Source of the DNA: Actinomycetes bacterium
GTDB lineage: Bacteria; Actinomycetota; Acidimicrobiia; UBA5794
Direction: 5' to 3'
Assembly: GCA_030598305.1 (NCBI GenBank)
Contig: JAUVQC010000001.1
Location: 1 to 19,283 of the forward strand
DNA length: 19,283 nt
The notes under the pieces are model-generated. The model saw nothing but the letters and a program-made list of their open reading frames with translations, was not told where the DNA came from and did not search any database. Position numbers and translations under genes: made by a program. Positions 13,756 through 19,283 of this stretch are shown piece by piece. Position 1 is the first letter of the stretch. Each line of letters starts with the position of its first letter.

Positions 13756-16410
13756 TCACGACGCGAGCGGTTCGGCTCCCGGCGCTCCGTGGCAGCGTTT
13801 GTACTTCTTGCCCGACCCACACGGACAAGGCGCGTTGCGACCGATCTTGTCGCCATCGCGCTTGATTTGGCGTTGGGTTGTGCCGTCTCCCTTGGCGCTC
13901 GACGTCACATAGTTCTTCATTTTGGGCTGTTCTTCACGCCGCGCGACCTCAACGTGGAACATGTACCGGATCGAATCGGCCTTGGTGGTGTGCACGAGAT
14001 CCTCGAAGAACAAGAACCCCTCACGCTGGTATTCAACGAGTGGGTCGCGCTGACCCATTGCGCGGAGTCCGATGCCCGAGCGGAGGTAATCCATCTCGGC
14101 CAGATGCTCACGCCACTTGTTGTCGATGACCGACAACACGACCGTCCGTTCGAGGGACCGCATGACCGGTTCGGTCAATTCTGTTTCACGCGCTTGGTAC
14201 GCGTCGGCTGCCTCTGCAACGAATGCGTCGACAACTTCTTCAGGTACAAGTTCCTGGGGGTCATCGAAACGGCTTCGTGACAGTTTCGACGGATACAGCT
14301 CGCCCATGTGGGTCGCCAGTTCGTCCCAATCCCATTCGGATGGGTCGACTCTGTCTGTCATTTCGCTCACTGTGTCTTCGACGACGTCTTCACGCCACTC
14401 GGCCAGTAGGTCCTCTGTGTGGTCGCCGTGGAGGATCTGGTTCCGCCACGCGTAGATGATCTTGCGCTGGGTGTTCATCACCTCGTCGTACTTGAGCACG
14501 TTCTTACGGATCTCGAAGTTCTGGGACTCGACCTGGGTCTGTGCCCGCTCGATCGACTTGGTGACCATCTTCGCTTCAATTGGAACATCGGGCGGAATCT
14601 TCAGCCTCGACATGATCGAAGCCACGCGCTCGTTCGCGAAGCGACGCATCAGGTCATCCTCAAGCGAGAGATAGAAACGGCTCTCCCCCGGATCTCCCTG
14701 ACGTCCGGACCGGCCTCTCAGCTGGTTGTCGATACGTCTGGACTCGTGCCGCTCGGTACCCAGCACGTACAGCCCACCGGCTTCGATCACGCGCTTCTTG
14801 TCGATTTCGGTCTCTGACGTGAATCGCTCAACAAGCTTTTCGAACTCCGCGTCGTACACGTCGGTGCCCTGCTCGAGTTCGGTCTTGAGCATTGCGCCCT
14901 TCGCGAGTTCGGTTGGGTTACCACCGAGCTGGATATCGACACCGCGACCAGCCATGTTGGTCGCCACGGTGATGGCGCCCGATGTTCCGGCCTGGGCGAC
15001 GATGTGAGCCTCCCTTTCGTGCTGCTTGGCGTTCAATACCTCGAAGTGAATCCCTCGCCGCTTCAGCGTGTCCGCGACCCGTTCGGACTTCTCGATGGAT
15101 GTGGTACCCACGAGCACCGGCTGCCCATTGCGATTTCGCTCCTCGATGTCGTCCGCGAGCGCCGCGAATTTGTTGTCCTCGTCGACGTACACGACGTCAC
15201 CCTCGTCGAGGCGAGCAAGAGGTCGATTCGTGGGGATAACGACTACTTCGAGCCCGTAGATCTCAACGAACTCGCTCTCCTCGGTGATGGCGGTTCCCGT
15301 CATGCCTGAGAGCTTCTCGTACATGCGGAAGTAGTTCTGAAGCGTGATGGTTGCAAGCGTCTGGTTCTCTTCTTTGATCCGCACGTCCTCTTTGGCCTCG
15401 ATCGCCTGGTGGAGGCCCTCTGAGTAGCGGCGTCCTTCGAGCACACGACCGGTGAACTCGTCAACGATCATGACCTCGCCATTGCGGATCATGTAGTCGA
15501 CGTCCTTCAGATAGAGCGTCTTTGCCTTGAGGGCGACATCAAGGTGGTGGATGAAGTCGACATTCGCAAAGTCGTACATGTTCTCGACGTCGAGGATTTC
15601 CTCGACGCGCGTCACGCCTTCCTCGGTCGTGATCACCTGCCGCTTCTTCTCATCGACCTCGTAGTGATCATCGATCCTGAGCCGTGACGCAATCCGGGCG
15701 AACTCGGTGTACCACTTACCGGTCTCGCCGACTCGACCCGAAATGATGAGTGGGGTACGTGCCTCATCGATCAGAATTGAATCGACCTCGTCAACAATCG
15801 AGAAGGCGCGGCCCCGCTGAACCATATGTTCAGGAGTCATCGTCATGTTGTCGCGCAGGTAGTCGAATCCGAACTCGTTGTTCGTGCCGTGAGTGATGTC
15901 TGCTTCGTAGGCAGGCCGACGCTCCTCTGGGGTCATCCATGCCTGAATGAGCCCGACTTCGAGACCGAGGAATCGATGGATGTTGCCCATCCACTCGGCA
16001 TCACGACTGGCGAGATAGTCGTTGACCGTCACGATGTGGACGCCACCTCCGCCAAGTGCGTTCAGATAGGCTGGCATCGTCGTGACGAGCGTCTTGCCCT
16101 CACCGGTCTTCATCTCGGCGATCATGCCCCGGTGCATGGTTGCGGCTCCGACGATCTGGACGTCATAGTGACGCTGTCCGAGGACCCGTCGGGAGGCTTC
16201 TCGGACGGTGGCATACGCCTCGACCTCGATGTCGTCGAGCGTTTCGCCAGCGGCAAGCCTCTCTCGGAACCAAGGTGTACGCGCCGCCAACTCATCATCA
16301 GAGAGTTGCTCCATCTCGGATTCGAGCGCGTTGACATCGGTGGCAACCTGCTCAAGTTCCCTGAGACGCTTGCCCTCGCCCAAACGGAGTGCTTTGCTGA
16401 AAATCGACAT
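13756..16410 (-). CDS. secA: Preprotein translocase ATPase SecA
   Basis: SecA drives unfolded preproteins through SecYEG. The 884-residue length suits the housekeeping SecA1. Walker A is MKTGEGKT with GEGKT at 103-107. The [19 protein letters not shown] block, the [12 protein letters not shown] helicase motif and the preprotein-binding region are intact. The C-terminus keeps the zinc-binding SEC-C motif (Cys862, Cys864, Cys873, His874) that contacts SecB or ribosomes in other bacteria. The start ATG 16410 gives the usual [16 protein letters not shown]. No ribosome binding site precedes it; a TAGTAT box is nine bases upstream, so it may be translated from a leaderless transcript. Confidence 0.97.
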   Translation of the reverse strand: MSIFSKALRLGEGKRLRELEQVATDVNALESEMEQLSDDELAARTPWFRERLAAGETLDDIEVEAYATVREASRRVLGQRHYDVQIVGAATMHRGMIAEMKTGEGKTLVTTMPAYLNALGGGGVHIVTVNDYLASRDAEWMGNIHRFLGLEVGLIQAWMTPEERRPAYEADITHGTNNEFGFDYLRDNMTMTPEHMVQRGRAFSIVDEVDSILIDEARTPLIISGRVGETGKWYTEFARIASRLRIDDHYEVDEKKRQVITTEEGVTRVEEILDVENMYDFANVDFIHHLDVALKAKTLYLKDVDYMIRNGEVMIVDEFTGRVLEGRRYSEGLHQAIEAKEDVRIKEENQTLATITLQNYFRMYEKLSGMTGTAITEESEFVEIYGLEVVVIPTNRPLARLDEGDVVYVDEDNKFAALADDIEERNRNGQPVLVGTTSIEKSERVADTLKRRGIHFEVLNAKQHEREAHIVAQAGTSGAITVATNMAGRGVDIQLGGNPTELAKGAMLKTELEQGTDVYDAEFEKLVERFTSETEIDKKRVIEAGGLYVLGTERHESRRIDNQLRGRSGRQGDPGESRFYLSLEDDLMRRFANERVASIMSRLKIPPDVPIEAKMVTKSIERAQTQVESQNFEIRKNVLKYDEVMNTQRKIIYAWRNQILHGDHTEDLLAEWREDVVEDTVSEMTDRVDPSEWDWDELATHMGELYPSKLSRSRFDDPQELVPEEVVDAFVAEAADAYQARETELTEPVMRSLERTVVLSVIDNKWREHLAEMDYLRSGIGLRAMGQRDPLVEYQREGFLFFEDLVHTTKADSIRYMFHVEVARREEQPKMKNYVTSSAKGDGTTQRQIKRDGDKIGRNAPCPCGSGKKYKRCHGAPGAEPLAS

Positions 16411-16419
16411 GTGCCGTGG

Positions 16420-16450
16420 ATACTACGGAGCTGCCCGTGTATCTGGGCAA
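16420..16450 (-). promoter_or_regulatory. Candidate secA promoter
   Basis: On the minus strand TTGCCC (16450-16445) and TAGTAT (16425-16420) are separated by 19 bases. The -10 box ends nine bases before the secA ATG, so transcription would start at or next to the start codon. The 19-base spacer is long, and the match is inferred only. Confidence 0.35.
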
Positions 16451-16454
16451 TCCA

Positions 16455-17105
16455 TCACGGGAGCGAGATCAGGTTCTCCCTGATGGCATACAGCACCGCC
16501 TCGTTGCGCGAGTGCAGGCCGAGCTTGTCGAGGATGTTGCGGATGTGGTTCTTCACCGTGTTCTCCGAGATGAACAGCAGATCGCCGATCTGTCGCGAGG
16601 TCTTGCCGTCGGCGACGAGGCCAAGAACCTCGATCTCGCGCCCCGTCAGTGTCGGTTTACGCGTGGAGATGAGCTCCTGGTGGAGAAGCAACTCTCGTGT
16701 GACATCGAATAGCTTCCCTGCCATTCCTGGGGAGACGGCGGCTCCGCCGCCAGATACGTTGTCGATGACCGTAACGAGCTCGTCGAATGGCATGTCCTTG
16801 AGGATGTACCCCCGGGCACCTCCACGAATCGCCGCGACCAGGTCCTCCTCAGATTCCGACCCGGTGAGGAGGAGCACCTCTGATGTTGGGGAGACCGCTC
16901 TGATCTTTCCGACCACCTCGATACCGGACATTCCGGGCATCAGGATGTCCAGAAGGACGATGTCGGGCTGTTCGGACTCCGCGAGCGCTACAGCGCTCTC
17001 TCCGTCCGCGGCTTCACCTATCACGTCGTATCCAGCGCCACCCAGAGCGGCTGTCAGGCCAGCCCTGAACAGGGGTACATCGTCGACTACCAGCAGTCTC
17101 TTCAT
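16455..17105 (-). CDS. NarL/FixJ-type response regulator (orphan)
   Basis: The 216-residue protein has a receiver domain with acidic pair Asp8/Asp9, phosphoacceptor Asp53 (VLLDILMPG), Thr80 and Lys102 (ILKD). A LuxR-type DNA-binding domain follows at about 150-210 (LTGREIEVLGLVADGKTSRQIG, then NTVKNHIRNILDKLGL). GGAG five bases before ATG 17105 supports the start. It sits 12 bases after hpf, so probably shares its transcript. No histidine kinase gene is in the window, so the signal is unknown. Its place between hpf and secA suggests a link to growth state, which is inference. Confidence 0.92.
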   Translation of the reverse strand: MKRLLVVDDVPLFRAGLTAALGGAGYDVIGEAADGESAVALAESEQPDIVLLDILMPGMSGIEVVGKIRAVSPTSEVLLLTGSESEEDLVAAIRGGARGYILKDMPFDELVTVIDNVSGGGAAVSPGMAGKLFDVTRELLLHQELISTRKPTLTGREIEVLGLVADGKTSRQIGDLLFISENTVKNHIRNILDKLGLHSRNEAVLYAIRENLISLP

Positions 17106-17117
17106 TTCAGCTCCGGC

Positions 17118-17663
17118 TCATTCCGGTTCGATTAGTCCTACGTTGCCGTCGCGCCGCCGGTACAAAACACAGTGCCGGTCCGATTCCGCATCGAGGAAGA
17201 AGAAGAACTCGTGTCCGAGCATATCCATCTGCAAAACAGCTTCCTCTGGCGACATCGGTTTCATCGAGAACCTCTTGGTTCTGACGATCTCAACGCCACG
17301 GTCTTCATCATCATCGGACTGACTAGACACCTGGTTTAGGTCTTTGTACGAAACTCTGTTTCGCTGTATGAGCTTCGTCTTGAGCTTCCTGAGTTGTCGT
17401 TCATAGCGGTCGGATGCAAGGTCAATAGCGGTCCGTTCCTCAGCTGCTTCGGCCTCCACGCGCACGATGTGGCCTGCGGCATTTGTAGTGATCTCGACGC
17501 GGAACTTGTCGTCGGCCCTACGGGGATTCGTATTCTCTGTGAATTCGACGTCGACGTCACCACCCTTCTCGAAGATCCTCCCAGCGTGCTCGACGCGGTC
17601 CTCCGCGAATTCGCGCATGTCATTGGGCACCTGCATGTTCTTGCCGTGCACTCGAACGGTCAC
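17118..17663 (-). CDS. hpf: Ribosome hibernation promoting factor, long form
   Basis: Long HPF pairs 70S ribosomes into inactive 100S dimers in slow growth. The N-terminal S30AE domain (about 1-100) and the C-terminal dimerising domain (about 125-181, KRFSMKPMSPEEAVLQMDMLGHEFFFFLDAE) are joined by an acidic linker with SSQSDDDED. GTG 17663 is chosen because GAGGAG lies five bases before it; a TTG at 17678 would overlap the comF stop and has no such site. This gives 181 residues. It sits 11 bases after comF and 12 bases before the response regulator. Confidence 0.93.
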   Translation of the reverse strand: MTVRVHGKNMQVPNDMREFAEDRVEHAGRIFEKGGDVDVEFTENTNPRRADDKFRVEITTNAAGHIVRVEAEAAEERTAIDLASDRYERQLRKLKTKLIQRNRVSYKDLNQVSSQSDDDEDRGVEIVRTKRFSMKPMSPEEAVLQMDMLGHEFFFFLDAESDRHCVLYRRRDGNVGLIEPE

Positions 17664-17674
17664 CCGGTCTCCTC

Positions 17675-18382
17675 TCAATCGGTGGATCGAACAGGGCGCG
17701 CGAAGTTCACGCGTCCTGATTCGGGGGTTACAGCCTGGAAGTGCGCTCGCGCGGCGTGTGACAGGTAGTCGGTCGTCTCACGCATCTGCGTCACGTCACC
17801 TCCCAGACTTGGGAACGGCTGTGTTCCTGATTCCATAGTACCTGCTGACGTCGCTACGAGAACCGATATTCCTCTCGCATTCATCGCTCGCACTGCACTG
17901 CCCACCGTTGCCCCTGTTGTAAGCACGTCATCGACGAGGATGGCGTTGCGGGGAACCGGCTCCACCTGTCTGAAGTCGATTCCGTGCCGATGCTCGCGGT
18001 CGGCACCGGCGCGGCGCTTCCACCACAAGGGTGCTCCAAGCGCCCTGATCACGGGGAGTCCGGTGAGCCTGTGCATATCGGTCGCAAGGACGAGCGCCTG
18101 GTCGATGCCATATGTCACACGACGTACGAACGACCTCGGGATCGGAACCAGGGCAGTTGCATCCGATGGCAGGCCGGACACCATTGCCGCCGCCAGGAGC
18201 CGCCCAGCTGGCATCGACCTGCGGTACTTGAGGTTGTGGACGAGCCGAACCGCTGCCCCAACGTGCCTGAACCCCGCCTCCACAACAGCACCATCGATTG
18301 CCTGGACCGGTGCACGCCTCAGTGAAGATACACAGGGGTCACACAGCGGCCAACCCGGCATGGCACACGCTAGACAGAGCAC
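17675..18382 (-). CDS. ComF-family phosphoribosyltransferase-like protein
   Basis: The 235-residue protein has four N-terminal cysteines (3, 6, 14, 17) forming a likely zinc finger. It also has the PRTase loop NAILVDDVLTTGAT (about 146-158) that binds phosphoribosyl pyrophosphate in related enzymes. ComF proteins help take up DNA in naturally competent bacteria, but the family is wide and its chemistry is not settled. The start is GTG 18382, the only plausible start in the open frame; no good ribosome binding site is seen. The gap to the upstream acetyltransferase is 40 bases. The C-terminus ends about 60 residues after the PRTase core. comF beside hpf and secA is a common arrangement in many bacteria. 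Confidence 0.85.
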   Translation of the reverse strand: MLCLACAMPGWPLCDPCVSSLRRAPVQAIDGAVVEAGFRHVGAAVRLVHNLKYRRSMPAGRLLAAAMVSGLPSDATALVPIPRSFVRRVTYGIDQALVLATDMHRLTGLPVIRALGAPLWWKRRAGADREHRHGIDFRQVEPVPRNAILVDDVLTTGATVGSAVRAMNARGISVLVATSAGTMESGTQPFPSLGGDVTQMRETTDYLSHAARAHFQAVTPESGRVNFARPVRSTD

Positions 18383-18422
18383 CAGACGAACGTATCCACC
18401 AGGTGCGACAGAAAACGGTTGA

Positions 18423-19187
18423 TCACCGATTCATCGAGAACCAGCGGTCGAGTTCGCCTGCCCACGCGTCGTCAGTAACAGGCTCTTCGGTCCACTCTCC
18501 GTCGCGACGAAATCTGATTCGGTCATTGAGCAGCGTGACACGGTCCGGTCCGCCATCGAGGAGCCGCGTCGCGAAGTAGGACCGCGTCCACGACAGTCCC
18601 GATTCACTCTGCAGGCGTTCGGATGCGTCGTCAAAGTCGGCCAATTCCCACTCTTCTGGCCCGAATCGATACTGCGGCTCGAGAGATTCGTCCTCCTGAC
18701 GCTGTGATAGCGTTCTCGTATCACCATTGGCCGTGATGACGAACTCTCCCGAAATACCGTCCTGAGGACCATCGCGATCCAGCCGCAGGGGTTTGATGAA
18801 CGTGTCTCCGAACCCGACATCGACCAGGTAAGGGCCATCCAGCGTCACCTCGAGCGTGAGATGGCTTGGGTCCCTCGTTGCGGGAGCAAGCAGCACTGTG
18901 GCTCCCAATCGGCGGACAGTGAACCCAAGGGCTGTCAGAAGGCTGCTGAAGGCCCCATTGAGTTCGAAGCACCATCCACCCCTGTTGCGGTCGACGATCT
19001 TCGGTATTGACCAGTCGAGACCCGTACCAACTCCCCTCTGGGCGTAAACGTCCAGATTCTCGAATGGAACCGAGCTCAGATGCGCCCGCTGCAGTGTCTC
19101 GAGACCATGGACATCAACAGGCGGCGGCTCGTCCAGTCCGATCCTGGCGAGATATCGGTGGGTAAAATCCGCCGAATCAGGTCCCAT
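18423..19187 (-). CDS. nat: Arylamine N-acetyltransferase
   Basis: NAT enzymes move an acetyl group from acetyl-CoA to arylamines or hydrazines through a cysteine intermediate. The catalytic triad is complete: Cys73 (RGGWCFELN), His109 (DPSHLTLEV) and Asp123 (LVDVGFGD). ATG 19187 gives 254 residues beginning MGPDSADFTHRYLARIGL, as in the family. An in-frame ATG at 19244 would add 19 residues unlike NAT. GGGA four bases before 19187 is a weak ribosome site. The natural substrate cannot be told from sequence. In mycobacteria a NAT gene belongs to a steroid-degradation cluster, but nothing of that kind is nearby here. Confidence 0.93.
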   Translation of the reverse strand: MGPDSADFTHRYLARIGLDEPPPVDVHGLETLQRAHLSSVPFENLDVYAQRGVGTGLDWSIPKIVDRNRGGWCFELNGAFSSLLTALGFTVRRLGATVLLAPATRDPSHLTLEVTLDGPYLVDVGFGDTFIKPLRLDRDGPQDGISGEFVITANGDTRTLSQRQEDESLEPQYRFGPEEWELADFDDASERLQSESGLSWTRSYFATRLLDGGPDRVTLLNDRIRFRRDGEWTEEPVTDDAWAGELDRWFSMNR

Positions 19188-19248
19188 GTTCCCAAGATGC
19201 CAGGTAGTGCTCCTGGGCAGGTGTGAGCTGTTCGAGTGATCCATTCAT
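19177..19248 (-). CDS. Possible small ORF (23 residues) ahead of nat
   Basis: ATG 19248 to TGA 19177 encodes MNGSLEQLTPAQEHYLASW plus four residues, overlapping the nat start by 11 bases. The composition is protein-like and the overlap could couple translation to nat. It has no clear ribosome binding site and is short enough to occur by chance. Confidence 0.2.
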   Translation of the reverse strand: MNGSLEQLTPAQEHYLASWEHGT

Positions 19249-19257
19249 CGCTTCGAG

Positions 19258-19283
19258 TTAGAGGCGGGCGACCTCCTCGTCGA
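19258..19283 (-). CDS. C-terminal end of an unknown upstream gene (partial)
   Basis: The minus-strand frame entering from the right edge reads DEEVARL and stops at TAA (19260-19258). Only about eight codons are visible, so it cannot be identified. The close spacing to nat suggests a shared transcript if it is a real gene. Confidence 0.3.

Noticed and set aside
15826..17322. Plus-strand 498-codon open frame
   Set aside because: It runs antisense across secA, the response regulator and hpf, all of which have strong family motifs; such long shadows are common in GC-rich genes.

Overview
The window looks like a chromosomal core region of an actinobacterium with moderately high GC. The family (Acidimicrobiia-like) is only a guess. 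Supporting features are a prfB-ftsE-ftsX-M23 peptidase-smpB chain, prfB read without the usual programmed frameshift, a long-form ribosome hibernation factor beside secA, a DUF2319-type alpha/beta hydrolase, and start codons preceded by a TAnnnT box instead of a ribosome binding site. No phage, insertion sequence, tRNA, rRNA or CRISPR array was seen.

Left part (1-3265). A truncated nitrilase-family amidohydrolase, resembling beta-ureidopropionase, points left. It is divergent from a complete alanine dehydrogenase (ald). Next comes a secreted, all-helical protein of unknown function built from about four repeats of roughly 87 residues. Three strong hairpins then separate it from the convergent tmRNA gene.

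Middle part (3266-6881). The one-piece tmRNA gene (ssrA, minus strand) encodes the tag ANNESYALAA. Divergent from it is a plus-strand group of three: a membrane-anchored thioredoxin-like protein with a CPYC site, a YjjI-type glycyl radical enzyme of unknown substrate, and its radical-SAM activase, which overlaps it by 29 bases. This group lies between ssrA and smpB, two partners in ribosome rescue that are often neighbours, and is the most unusual content of the window.

Right part (6962-19283, all minus strand). Read in transcription order from the right: the end of an unknown gene, arylamine N-acetyltransferase, a ComF-type phosphoribosyltransferase, hibernation factor HPF, an orphan NarL-type response regulator, secA, a membrane-linked alpha/beta hydrolase, prfB, ftsE, ftsX, a coiled-coil M23 peptidase and smpB. 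The ftsE/ftsX and ftsX/peptidase junctions are 4-base overlaps (ATGA, GTGA), so these three form a translationally coupled division and wall-hydrolysis unit. The theme is protein export, translation termination and rescue, stationary-phase ribosome storage and cell division.

No gene-free stretch exceeds 300 bases. The longest, 1666-1834, holds only a short GC-rich hairpin and no clear promoter.
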